DNA of 24,172 bases from Sphaeroforma sirkka (GCA_001586965.3 LUCW03000288.1:1-24172), one strand, 5' to 3'; numbered from the stretch's first letter, positions 1-9,488 are shown. Notes: a model not told the origin generated them from the sequence alone. Translations and numbers: made by a program.

Positions 1-593
1 GGTAGAAATACGGCCTCCGGTCAGTCTAAAATATCAAGATCAATTGAGATAATACATTGGTTTTTATTTGTATTTTAAATAATTTAGTACAAGCTCTTTT
101 TCCAATATTTCCAAAGTGTTCTAAATTCACTTTGATGGCTCCAATAGCCTGAGTATTTGGTATGACTCATCTACTTGGACCTATTTGAGACATTAGTAGA
201 TGTAGGATATTATAAACTAAATTTTATAATCTCCGAACTACTACTTATAGATTTTGGTCCTCCCGCCAATCTCCAAAATCCAATAAGTCTTTTCTTTTTT
301 TAACTTTTCTTCAGATGGAACTTTATTTATATCAGCTAATGTATTAACGTGACTTACGTTATTATGTCTATTTACAAATTAGGCAAGTGGTCATGAACAC
401 TTAGTACTTCTAGTGAAAATTATTCAATAAAGAACAGCTAGAGGTACGCCCTGTGTGATCGAGGATATTTAGGCTCTTAACAAGAGGCAGTCCCGATCAT
501 TCTTACACAAGCTACCACTGCTAAATCTAACTGACTAAATTGTATTTTAGTTTAATATAGTTTGAAACCTAGTAATTTCCATCGAAGTTTACA
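1..593 (+). repeat. 5' long terminal repeat
   Basis: It matches 6171-6767 almost base for base. The right end reads TTACA and the partner LTR begins TGTAG, giving the usual TG...CA ends; here the first base is G instead of T. Counted by eye, the two copies differ at about four substitutions and three short indels, the largest being four T in a T-run near 290. AATAAA at 426-431 is a candidate polyadenylation signal. Confidence 0.95.
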
Positions 594-672
594 TATTTTT
601 CAGTTATTTAGTAGTTACAGTAGTGTACTGCTTCTAGACTGTCTGACATCGATTTACTATCCAGCAAATACT
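594..672 (+). other. Retrotransposon leader between 5' LTR and gag start
   Basis: This short stretch should hold the primer-binding site. I see no TGG-initiated complement of a standard tRNA 3' end. It is AT-rich and begins TATTTTTCAG, which also resembles a 3' splice site. Self-priming, or priming from an internal tRNA region, remains possible but is not shown. Confidence 0.4.
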
Positions 673-2224
673 ATGGCTAAGGGTACTTCTAAAGGCAAGG
701 GAGCCGCTAGCTCTAAGCCTGCTAAGCCTGCCGAGGTTCCTGAGGTCCCTGTGGAAACACCTAGCCTGTCTGGAGTTGAGCCTGCCGAGGATACTGTTGG
801 GGAAGCAAATTCTGAGGTTGGTACAGAGGATTATTCTGAGGATGACTCGTCGGATCCTAAAGCCTTGGAAGAAGAGGTATCTACTACCGCGGAAAGGCTC
901 GCCAGCGTCCGTGTATCACCTAGGAGTGAAGCTCAGGACCCCAGCTTGCCCCTGACCACGTGCCGTCAAATATTGGGGATAAACGTCGAAAGGCTGGAAA
1001 ATATGATCGTATGGGACTCGATGAGGCTTACCATCCTCGTAATATCGACCCTCATTTGCCAACTAACCCTGGTAATCACGATTTTTGGCAATCGCTACAC
1101 CAGTACCTCGTTAGAGAGTTCTCGCTCTAATCCTGAGGATGAGTAAAGTGAGAACCAGACATACTCGTCTCAGGCTATTACGCTCTGGTATGCAAGTCCT
1201 TGAGGACCGTCTATTGAATGACTCTGACCTTGACGATAGGAAAGCGGATAACATTCGCTATCTAATCGATAACAAAGAAAAAGGAAATAGACACCATCTT
1301 GGCACCTAGCAGCCCGTAGCACTGAGCATGAGCCTCGTGAACACTTAGAACCAAGCTTTATAAAGCAGCTAGGTAACGCGCAGGCTGAGGTCGATTTCTC
1401 TACTAATGAGAGTACAGTGGAGACACTGAAGGCCTTCGACCAACTTAAGGAGTCTGCCAGCCTTCAGAATAAGCAGATGATGAATGCCTTTATTCATTTC
1501 TGTGAGCCAGGTGAATGGCGAACTATCTTGAAGCTCATGAGCCCAACTGGAAAGCCCTGCCCCTGGCACCAGTTGCGTGATAATATACTAACACCACCTT
1601 TTTGAAGATGCACGTGACCGTGAACTTCTAGAGTCTCGCAAGTTCTTTGCGAACGATACCACTATTCGAGGTGCTCTAGCTCATATGACACATATGAATA
1701 CTCGGATGGGTGGTCGTACCTATACTGGCGAATATTTATTAATTTGTCAGATGATGGAGACTCTGGGAGCTAACCTCTTTAAGAAAGTCAATGATGACAT
1801 CATCGCCTATGGTGATTTGCGATCTATGCCTTGGTCTGTCTCTTTGAGAAGATAGTGCACAAAAACATACCAATTCCTCTACTAGAGTACTTAGTACACA
1901 ATGAGCTACACCCAGCCCACTAAGCGAAACGCAGTAGAGAGATAATACTGCGCGTAGTACCAAGAAACCTCGCACTACTACTGGAGGGGTACTGGCTCTA
2001 CTTCTACCGAACCGAAAGGTGATAAGAAGGTGAGAGCGCCTTGCAAGAAGTGTGGTTACAACCTCACAAAACGTAATGGCAAGTGGAATGGTAGACACGA
2101 CCCTGTTAAGTGTGCACCAGGCAAGCCAGATTTTGGACACTATATGAAAGAGTGTGCTACTTGCAAGGGTACTAACGGTTGGCACCTAAAGAGGATTGCA
2201 AGGACTCACCGGACGTCCAGTTAA
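673..2224 (+). pseudogene. gag: gag polyprotein remnant (capsid and zinc-finger nucleocapsid), frameshifted
   Basis: The first in-frame ATG is at 673 and opens with a Lys/Ala-rich then Glu-rich N-terminus. Coding-like sequence then jumps frame repeatedly. The 673 frame becomes implausible and hydrophobic from about 945 while another frame carries a good hydrophilic stretch. A third frame holds 1190-1310, and 1417-1605 holds another piece. The frame beginning near 1600 runs to about 1854. At 2030-2224 a Cys/His-rich segment has CKKCG followed by a second C-x2-C (ECATCK) with His residues between and after, which fits a zinc-binding nucleocapsid although it is not the classic CCHC knuckle. The assignment rests on position before the protease and on this finger; the capsid part has no motif I recognise. 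At least four frame changes make it non-functional as written. Confidence 0.75.
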
Positions 2225-2280
2225 GCACTGACAGTACCATATGTGCGCACTCAGAGCAAGATTATGAGAAAATGTTCAAT

Positions 2281-2440
2281 AAAATCTATACCAAAGGAGA
2301 TGAACGTATCTTCAAACAGTTTTCGTAAATGGAGCTGAAAAAGTTATGCCACTATTTGATCCAGGGGCTGAAGTCTCTGCAGAAATGGCAGTTATCTCAT
2401 GCTGAGTAACTACGCTACAGATATGGCTGTCCATAACGAA
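2281..2440 (+). pseudogene. pro: Retroviral-type aspartyl protease remnant
   Basis: One frame beginning near 2326 contains LFDPGAEVS at 2352-2378, which aligns with the active-site turn LxD(T/S)GA of retropepsins. The residue after the catalytic Asp is Pro (codon CCA at 2361-2363) where Thr or Ser is expected, a one-base difference. The frame upstream hits a TAA near 2326 and the downstream frame closes at about 2402. The flap and C-terminal part cannot be traced cleanly. Position between gag and RT supports the call. Confidence 0.65.
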
Positions 2441-2682
2441 ACAACTGATTTAATCTTGGAAATGGCAAAGTTACCTACTTGCGAACAAGAATATGATTGA
2501 CTATGCACATTGCTGTCAGATAGAAGAGTTAACATCACCTAATCGTTACTGACATGTCTCAGAAATACGATTTAATTATAGGTATGACTGATCTTCTCAG
2601 TTTAGGTATAACACTCACTGGTCTGCCTAATGGGTACAACATAGTTTTCCCTTACCTAAGATGAAGCGAGATACTACGCAAA

Positions 2683-2982
2683 ATGGAGGTGCGACTTATA
2701 TACTTTTCCAAGATAGACTTAAAAGCTGCATTCCATCAACTACAGATATATGAGCCTCATAGGAAATACTTTTCCTTTACTTGGCAAGGTAAAAGTACCA
2801 GTTTAAAGGTGCACCTGAAGGCTCACACATGTTACCTTCTTTCTTCCAACAAGTTTATGATGGAACTATTTGCGGACCTGATGGTATAACGTATCAGTCT
2901 ATTTATATGATATAGTTATCTTTACAAAGACAGCACATGAACATGCTAAACTCGTTAAAGAAGTCTTAAAAGCGACTTAATC
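2683..2982 (+). pseudogene. pol: Reverse transcriptase core remnant, frameshifted
   Basis: The segment FSKIDLKAAFHQL at about 2707-2745 is RT motif A of Ty3/gypsy elements, with the catalytic Asp. FTWQGK follows, as in the family. The frame then breaks. The catalytic YxDD box is damaged: around 2911-2922 only one Asp codon lies in the expected place and about four bases appear to be missing, which also shifts the frame. The sequence from 2959 onward is back in the frame that continues into the RT C-terminus and RNase H. The enzyme cannot be active as written. Confidence 0.85.
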
Positions 2983-4290
2983 ATGCTAAACTTAAGATTA
3001 ACGAAGACAAGTGTTCTTTTGCTAAAAGATACTATACACTTACTTGGCTACAAAGTATCTGCAGCAGGGGTAGAAATTGATCCTGGCAGGAAACAGTTTC
3101 TGTTGGATTTATCAACACCAATTACTGGAAGAGATGTGAACTCTGTGTGTGGGTTTGTTAACTTCTTCTCGGATTCGGTACCGCATCTTTCTCATTACTT
3201 AAAGCCTTTCAGTCACCTACGGCTGCACAAAGGGCCTTTGGGAAAGCTTTGGACTAAAGAATGTGATGATGCATTTAAACTAGTCAAAAGTAAAGTAATG
3301 GACGCACCCATCATGCAGTACCCTGTGGATGGTGTCCCATTCCAAGTAGCAACCGACGCTTCAGATCGAGCGGTAGGTGGAGTGCTTTACCAAACGATAA
3401 ATGGTAAACCGCGCTACATACAATTCTTTAGCAAGAGTTATAATATGAGTCAACGGAATTACCCTACCGTTAAACAAGAGCTCCTTGCTATAGTTACTGC
3501 GCTAAGACAGTTTAAAGACTACCTTTATGGAAGTTACTTTACTGTCGCCTGTGATCAAAAGTCTTTAACATACTTAAAAGATATGAACCCTGATTCACAG
3601 TTGGTGAGCCGCTGGCATGACATTATTGCCAAGTTCGCTTTTAATATAACACACATTCCAGGAATACATAACCATCTTCCTGACATGCTCTCTCGACTTG
3701 TGCCCGACTACCAGAAAACAGTCAAAGAGTTATTAGCAACCGATTGGATGCTAAATAAGAAATGGTTTAACCTCGCTCAATCACGATGGGGTCCATTTAC
3801 TGTTGATATGTTCGCCGCAGAACATAACAAACAGGTTTCTGAATATAGGTCGTTGACTCATCCTAAAGGTGATGCATTTCAGCTTGACTTATCAAAGCAT
3901 AATGCGTGGGCTAACCCACCTTGTCAACTTATCGCACAGTTGTTAAATTATGTTAATATTACTAAATCTACCATTACGCTGTGTTGTCCCTTACGTAACT
4001 CCGACCCATGGATACGTGACTTAATTAATATGATTCAAGACGAACCTATTTATGTCGACCGTGAAACCGACACGTTCTTGTATCAGGGATCCTATTCTAT
4101 TAAGAAGACGCCTTGGAAACACACCATTGTTTGTCGCATCGGTCCTGCAGGTACCACTAAGTGGAAACCCTCAACCGAATTCTTAGCTAAACTAGAGGAG
4201 TCTAAAGAGTTTGAACAAAAGCTCAAGACTCGTACAACACATGCACCCAACAAGATTGCAGTCGAGGTAATGCCGATTGAACGGCATTAG
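2983..4290 (+). CDS. pol: pol segment: RT C-terminus, RNase H and Dam-methyltransferase-like domain
   Basis: A 435-codon open segment of pol; its ATG lies inside the RT C-terminus, so it is not a natural start. The RT connection (LLGYKVSA) comes first. Ty3/gypsy RNase H follows, with catalytic residues Asp (3355, in TDASD), Glu (3478, in KQELLAI) and Asp (3553, in CDQKSL), and a later Asp at 3682 in LPDMLSR. From about 3750 to 4180 there is an extra domain: WGPFTVDMFAAEHN (3787-3828), then AWANPPCQLI (3904-3933). This pattern fits the Dam-type N6-adenine methyltransferase fold seen in phage Dam proteins and DIRS-type elements, where NPP(Y/W) is catalytic. The TAG at 4288-4290 lies where a one-base frame change would join it to the integrase frame. 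Confidence 0.88.
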   Translation: MLNLRLTKTSVLLLKDTIHLLGYKVSAAGVEIDPGRKQFLLDLSTPITGRDVNSVCGFVNFFSDSVPHLSHYLKPFSHLRLHKGPLGKLWTKECDDAFKLVKSKVMDAPIMQYPVDGVPFQVATDASDRAVGGVLYQTINGKPRYIQFFSKSYNMSQRNYPTVKQELLAIVTALRQFKDYLYGSYFTVACDQKSLTYLKDMNPDSQLVSRWHDIIAKFAFNITHIPGIHNHLPDMLSRLVPDYQKTVKELLATDWMLNKKWFNLAQSRWGPFTVDMFAAEHNKQVSEYRSLTHPKGDAFQLDLSKHNAWANPPCQLIAQLLNYVNITKSTITLCCPLRNSDPWIRDLINMIQDEPIYVDRETDTFLYQGSYSIKKTPWKHTIVCRIGPAGTTKWKPSTEFLAKLEESKEFEQKLKTRTTHAPNKIAVEVMPIERH

Positions 4291-4301
4291 ATCGTAAAAA
4301 C

Positions 4302-5819
4302 ATGGAACTAGCTAAGGCCATGGATCAAAGACTCAAAACTCTAAGAGAACCTGAAGCTCGCACTCAACTACTTAAAGCGCTGCTTAAAGAACAGCCAGGA
4401 GTTGCGAAACAACTGAAGAAGATACTTCAACAATCCAATGTTGTCAATTATGTATCTCAGGACTCTTCCCCTCCTGATACTGAGGTTGCCCTTTCCAACA
4501 GGACTATGGTTCATCCAGCCAGCGTTACGCAGAATCTGACTGACTCAGAGGAGCTCGAAAGTAGAGTTAAAATTATACATAATTTAACGCATCGAGCATA
4601 TGAGCATACTTATAAAATGGCTATTCGTGCAGGGCTTGATCACCCGGCGCTGAAAGAAACCATACGTGAAGTATACCGACGCTGTACTGATTGTGAAAAG
4701 AACCAGATCAAGCGATACGGTTGGGCACCCCTAAAAAGTGTGACAGAAGACCAACCGATGCGCCGAGTCATAGTCGATTTGGTTAAACTCCCGCGATCCA
4801 AGCATACTGGCGATGTATATATCTGTCATTTCTTATGTGTGGCTTCGGGCTATAACTTGCTTTATGCAATACCGAACAAACGTCCACAAACAGTGGCAGA
4901 ATTATGCTATCACGTCTTTAATGACTTCGGTTTCCCCCGAGTACTATGTTCTGATAACGGTAGTGAGTTTTGTACCGACGTAATGGAGGCACTTATACTC
5001 GTATCGGGCATGACCCATAGGCGTGGTGTTCCTTACAAACCTCAAACGCAGGGTGCAAATGAGACACGTCATAGAGAACTTAAGAAACTCTTGCGTACCG
5101 CACTAGACGACGTTGAGGATATGTGGCCTTATTATTTGAAATGGGTTCACACTCAAATGAATAACTGCATGAACCCTCAAACTGGAACACTCCCGTTTCA
5201 CTATTTCTTTGGCCGCTATAGTGAATTACAAGCAACGTTTGATAAAACTGCGCCCGAGAAACACGCTACCCCGTGGCTACAAAAGATCGAGCATATGCAG
5301 AACGTTGTTTACCCCTGTTTACTCGAGCACAAGAATCGCGTCCTACTTAAAGCGTATGACCGATGGAATAACACTAAGAACATTGTTCAGTTCAAAGTCG
5401 GCGATTACGTTAACATTATAAATCGAAACGCCAACGTTACCGAACTCTCTTCTAAGACGATAGGACCTTTTGTTATTGCCTACCATGATGAGAAGAGTGA
5501 TACTTACGAAGTGAATAACATTGATGGTACTAGCGCAACCAATCTAGGCACTCACCGTATCCCTACCTCCGAACTCTCATTCGCTCGCTCATTTGATTCT
5601 GATATACCAGTTATGGAGTCACAAGTCAAAGATATAATTGATAAAACATCCGAAGACGGTTACACTTACTACAAGACCCGTTTCATGGATGGGACAGTAG
5701 CTTGGCTAACCTCCGATGCATTTCGTGAATCTCGCGACTTTCTTCGTATCTTTATAAGAAATGGAATAAGCGTTTACATAAGAACACACGAGATAAACGA
5801 AAAGGGTTTCCTCAGGTGA
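4302..5819 (+). CDS. pol: pol segment: integrase with chromodomain-like tail
   Basis: A 505-codon open segment carrying retroviral-type integrase. A zinc-binding N-terminus has His residues at 4578-4607 and CTDC at 4683-4694. The catalytic D,D(35)E triad is present: Asp 4776 (VIVDLVK), Asp 4953 (SDNGSEF) and Glu 5061 (GANETRHRE), with exactly 35 residues between the last two. An SH3-like segment (FKVGDYVNI) follows near 5390. From 5613 a chromodomain-like stretch has VKDIIDK, then YYKTRF and DGTVAWL, as in chromovirus integrases. The ATG at 4302 is probably not a real start, because the same frame is open upstream to 4280 and a one-base change would fuse it to the RNase H frame. The last ~20 codons look out of frame. 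Confidence 0.9.
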   Translation: MELAKAMDQRLKTLREPEARTQLLKALLKEQPGVAKQLKKILQQSNVVNYVSQDSSPPDTEVALSNRTMVHPASVTQNLTDSEELESRVKIIHNLTHRAYEHTYKMAIRAGLDHPALKETIREVYRRCTDCEKNQIKRYGWAPLKSVTEDQPMRRVIVDLVKLPRSKHTGDVYICHFLCVASGYNLLYAIPNKRPQTVAELCYHVFNDFGFPRVLCSDNGSEFCTDVMEALILVSGMTHRRGVPYKPQTQGANETRHRELKKLLRTALDDVEDMWPYYLKWVHTQMNNCMNPQTGTLPFHYFFGRYSELQATFDKTAPEKHATPWLQKIEHMQNVVYPCLLEHKNRVLLKAYDRWNNTKNIVQFKVGDYVNIINRNANVTELSSKTIGPFVIAYHDEKSDTYEVNNIDGTSATNLGTHRIPTSELSFARSFDSDIPVMESQVKDIIDKTSEDGYTYYKTRFMDGTVAWLTSDAFRESRDFLRIFIRNGISVYIRTHEINEKGFLR

Positions 5820-6043
5820 CTACAAACCCTGACGGATCTGAAATTCCCTATTTGCCACCTACTTCCTACGTGACTAAACTTTCTGATCTGCTTACCAACA
5901 GTGCAGAAATTTGTTCAAACTTACTTACTAATGAAGAACAGCCTTTGGCTATTACCTTACCAAATAATAAACGTAAGGCGCCTACATCGGAAATGGTTAC
6001 TGGACCAAATACTAAACGACATAGAGTACAACATGAGTCTTGA
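5745..6043 (+). pseudogene. C-terminal tail of pol in a shifted frame
   Basis: From about 5750 a second frame becomes more plausible than the integrase frame. It begins YLYKKWNKR, a basic helix-like stretch that fits the end of a chromodomain, and runs without a stop to 6043, including PYLPP and a basic NNKRKAP. It has no ATG at its head, so I read it as the natural C-terminus of pol displaced by one frameshift near 5750 and not as a separate gene. Confidence 0.55.
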
Positions 6044-6170
6044 ACTCGTACATATAGGCACATACTTACTCGATAAGTCATGACCGAAACCGTTTTTACT
6101 TTGGTTTTCGCTTTACCAACTAGATCGTATCTTAACGTACGTTCGTAGTTCTAAAAGCTACTGGGGGCTA
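6044..6170 (+). other. Non-coding segment between pol and 3' LTR
   Basis: This stretch contains an imperfect hairpin-like repeat near 6084-6110 (CGAAACC facing GGTTTTCG). It ends with the G-run before the LTR that may be the polypurine tract for plus-strand priming. No gene is seen. Confidence 0.4.
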
Positions 6171-6767
6171 TGTAGAAATACGGCCTCCGGTCAGTCTAAA
6201 ATATCAAGATCAATTGAGATAATACATTGGTTTTTATTTGTATTTTAAATAATTTAGTACAAGCTCTTTTTCCAATATTTCCAAAGTGTTCTAAATTCAC
6301 TTTGATGGCTCCAATAGCCTGAGTATTTGGTATGACTCATCTACTTGGACCTATTTGAGACATTAGTAGATGTAGGATATTATAAACTAAATTTTATAAT
6401 CTCCGAACTACTACTTATAGATTTTGGTCCTCCCGCCAATCTCCAAAATCCAATAAGTCTTTTTTTTCTTTTTTTAACTTTTCTTCAGATGGAACTTTAT
6501 TTATATCAGCTAATGTATTAACGTGACTTACGTTATTATGTCTATTTACAAATTAGGCAAGTGGTCATGAACACTTAGTACTTCAAGTAAAATTATTCAA
6601 TAAAGAACAGCTAGAGGTACGCCCTGTGTGATCGAGGGTATTTAGGCTCTTAACAAGAGGCAGTCCCGATCATTCTTACACAAGCTACCACTGCTAAATC
6701 CTAACTGACTAAATTGTATTTTAGTTTAATATAGTTTGAAACCTAGTAATTTCCATCGAAGGTTACA
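6171..6767 (+). repeat. 3' long terminal repeat
   Basis: Near-identical copy of positions 1-593, with intact TG...CA ends (TGTAGAAATA at the left, TTACA at the right). AATAAA at 6599-6604 is the equivalent polyadenylation signal and would end the element's transcript. The flanking host sequence begins GTCAG at 6768. The low divergence between the LTRs points to a recent insertion. Confidence 0.95.
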
Positions 6768-7640
6768 GTCAGCCTTAACATAATCAAATCCAACACAGTC
6801 AGCCTCAACACAACCTACTCCAACACAACCAGCCACAACACAATATACTCCAACACAGCTAACCAGCCACAACACAACCAGCCACAACAAAACCAGCCTC
6901 TACGCAACCAGCCTCAACACAACCTACTCCAACACAACCAGCCACAACAAAACCAGCCTCTACGCAACCAGACTCAACACAACCAGCCTCAACACAACCT
7001 ACTCCAACACAACCAGCTCCAATGTATCCAACCACAACACAATCAACACACAAGCAACCGCAACACAACCAGCCTCAATGCAACCAACTACAAGACAACC
7101 AGCCTTAACACATCCTACTCCAACACAACCAGCCACACCACAACCAGCCTCTACGCAACCAAACAAACAACTACACCACAACCAGCCTCAACATAACCAA
7201 CTACAACACAACCAGCCTCAACACAGCCAGCTACAACACAGCCAGCCTCGACACAAGCAACTACAAGACAACCAGCTACAACATAGCCAAGTACGGCACA
7301 ACCAGCCGCAACACATCTAGACTCAACACCGCCAACTACAACACAATCAACCTCGATAAGCACAATCAACTACAACACAACCAACCTCAACAAACACAAT
7401 CAACTACAACGCAACCAACTAAAATACAACCAGCCTCAACACAACCAACTACAACACAACCAGCCACAACATATCCAAGTACAGCCCAGCCAGCCGCAAC
7501 ACAACCAGCCTAAACACAGTCAACTACAACATAACCAACCTCAACAATCCCAATTAACTACAACACAATCAACTAAAACACAACCAGCCACAACATAACC
7601 ATCTACAACACAACCTGTCACAACGCAACCTATCAAAATA
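6768..7640. repeat. CA-rich degenerate minisatellite with Thr/Gln/Pro coding modules
   Basis: About 870 bp built from variants of ACACAACCAGCC and similar 12-15-base modules. Depending on frame, the plus strand reads as TTQPAS/TQPTP modules, as in mucin-like stalks, or as QPQHNQLQHNQ. The minus strand gives Gly-Cys-Val-Ala repeats. Each frame is stopped in places, for example TAA in one Thr/Pro frame near 7521. The last modules run into non-repetitive sequence at about 7625. Either a repeat-rich surface-protein gene has decayed here or this is a non-coding satellite; the frame breaks favour a non-functional state. Confidence 0.85.
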
Positions 7641-7724
7641 CGCAACATCGTCGTCGGTACTGCGAGAGCCGCTCGTATCGGCTTCACCATTTCCAAAAAA
7701 TCTTGTCGTTAGTCAAGTTTTGGA

Positions 7725-8461
7725 TTACCTCGAGCCAAAATCCGTTACTATCCCCGGTGACCTTGTTGTCAAACATAGCACGAGTACCACCCTTTCTAGT
7801 GAAACAAGCCAGACGTAGTGTTTCTCGTGCGTAATAATGGCACATAATCTCTTGAAGGCATTGTCAGTATTGTGAAGCGTCATGGTCTCACTATTCTGTT
7901 TCGCTGTTTGAGTAACCTGTTTGTCATTCTTCCCCAATTAGCTTCGTTCTTCTTCAATGGTTCTATGCTCAGAGGGGTTGAGAGCAAATAGGAAAGCCAG
8001 TTGTTACTATATCCGGAGTTGTTTACTTTTAACCCCTTTTTGTCATGTACATCATAGGCATACTCTCGCGAACGCACAAGTTTGTCTGCTGCGTCACGTT
8101 TGACAAGTAGATATCTTATCGTCAGATCCAGCATTTCATCTATTCGTATATGTTCTTTGTAAGCTGTTTCACGAAGCCATGCCGAACATTGTTCATCTCT
8201 CCTTGCGAATCAGATGAATAGCCTGAAGAGCTCGACAACTCTTGAGTAGTGGTCGCCACCGATTGATCCGACGGCAGTGTGCCAGCATTCTGGACAGGAA
8301 TGTCATTGAACATTAAACGAATTCGGGGCAGTGTGTTGCGTTTCTAAAGTATTCGGGTTCGATGCTGCGCTAACCTGCTGTTGTGATGTTATGGTGAAAT
8401 GTCAAAGTTCGGGAGTCTTCATAATTCCTTGTGCAACATGATTCCTCCATGCTACTCCGTT
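7725..8461 (-). pseudogene. Unrecognised decayed protein-coding sequence
   Basis: Three overlapping minus-strand segments in different frames look coding. 8140-8313 has an ATG at 8313 and encodes 57 hydrophilic residues with a Ser-rich run (ELSSSSGYSSDS). 7880-8209 is open for 109 codons, with the core DEMLDLTIRYLLVKRD and REYAYDVHDKKG. 7725-7937 encodes NAFKRLCAIITHEKHYVWL. They follow each other in order on one strand, as expected of one protein interrupted by frameshifts. The frame of 7880-8209 can be extended to 8461 through three in-frame TGA codons. I do not recognise the family. Confidence 0.5.
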
Positions 8462-8763
8462 TTATATTCGACTATATTCGCTCACTGCTTGCATAGATAG
8501 TTACCTGGTAAACTTTAGTGTATGTGAGTGTAGAACTACATCCCCAAAACAGCGTATGCACAATCAAATTTAGCGCTCAAAAACACACAACATTTGAACG
8601 CAGGTTTTTCATTCTACCAATGAAATATTTGTACATATTCTATGTCACGGTCGACAAACGTACTTTAACGGTACGGTTTGTCATTTTTCGTTAGTTTTTC
8701 AATAAATCACAAATATGGGTTCTCATTGGTTGATATAATTCTTCAGTTTAATGGATTCTCTAA

Positions 8764-9195
8764 AAATCCTCTTGTTCAGAACCACCCTACTCCGCGTTTA
8801 CGCTTCAAACAGCTACAGCACTCTTGACCGATGTTTACAAGGAGTTGGCCATGCACAAGTCAGATCAGTAGACTAAACATAATTTGAGAGTTCTGTTGGA
8901 GACGCAGGTTTTGCACCAGGACAGAGAGGTGCTTGTTCTAAACCCTAAAAACAGCGAAAAAGTGTTGATGACATGGCAATGCGAGGGAGATGATGGTTTA
9001 TATACTCGATACGCAGATGTGACGGCCGGGTTCGCTAACCGGATTGTAAATCGGTATATACGAAGTACAAGATCAGACTACCGAGGCTGTTTTGGAACAG
9101 CCGTTTGCTACAAACAGTTAGTCAGTAAAAAATGTTCCGCATTTCTGGGTGAAGGTATCAGCATGCGTAATTATGCCCTGTACTGTAGTAAATGA
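8764..9195 (+). pseudogene. Unrecognised decayed coding sequence with one internal stop
   Basis: One frame is open for 144 codons apart from a TAG at 8869-8871. The part after the stop encodes about 107 residues with natural composition, including LETQVLHQDREVLVLNPKN, EGDDGLYTRYADV and FANRIVNRYI. No ATG begins the second part; an ATG at 8851 lies before the TAG. Coding-like sequence continues in other frames downstream. It may be the upstream part of the Helitron-like protein remnant that follows, but no motif proves this. Confidence 0.45.
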
Positions 9196-9488
9196 GGATG
9201 GCAATACATACCAGGTTATACCAAAAGCTTGAGTGCAAGACGATACACGTTCAATGAATATTGATTCTCATTATCCTTACATGATGGTTTTGATATGAGC
9301 ATCACCCTACGCAAACATTTTCGATAATGAACATCATAATCAGAGCACAAATAATATCGTCTACACCATGTGATGGTGATAATGAAAAACAGCAACATGA
9401 ACAGACAACTACTGGAAGCACACAAACAATTGTATTCTTAGTCTACTAAATTACGGGTCATAGTATGAGCATAAAAGATACGCCCTAG

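Larger units (their letters stand above)
1..6767 (+). mobile_element. Ty3/gypsy LTR retrotransposon, chromodomain-type, defective
   Basis: A complete-length element bounded by two LTRs. The order gag, protease, reverse transcriptase, RNase H, integrase is that of Ty3/gypsy (Metaviridae-like) elements. The integrase is followed by a chromodomain-like segment, as in chromoviruses. The window starts at the first LTR base, so the left target-site duplication cannot be seen. The element abuts a CA-rich minisatellite on its right. No classical tRNA primer-binding site was recognised just after the 5' LTR. A run of five G (6163-6167) just before the 3' LTR may belong to the polypurine tract. Gag, protease and RT are interrupted by several frameshifts, so this copy cannot be autonomous as written. 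Confidence 0.93.

Noticed and set aside
562..672. Extending gag upstream to a TTG at 562
   Set aside because: This lies inside the LTR, TTG is not a normal eukaryotic start, and the first ATG at 673 is followed by a typical basic N-terminus.
5816..6043. Separate small accessory gene of the retrotransposon
   Set aside because: No ATG at its head, and the same frame is open and sensible upstream to about 5750; a frameshifted pol tail is simpler.
6859..7369. Minus-strand Gly-Cys-Val-Ala repeat ORFs in the minisatellite
   Set aside because: They are the reverse reading of the CA-rich repeat, overlap one another in all frames and have no start context; the composition follows from the repeat alone.
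6768..7640. CRISPR-like array
   Set aside because: The modules are short, contiguous and without unique spacers, in a eukaryotic setting; it is a minisatellite.
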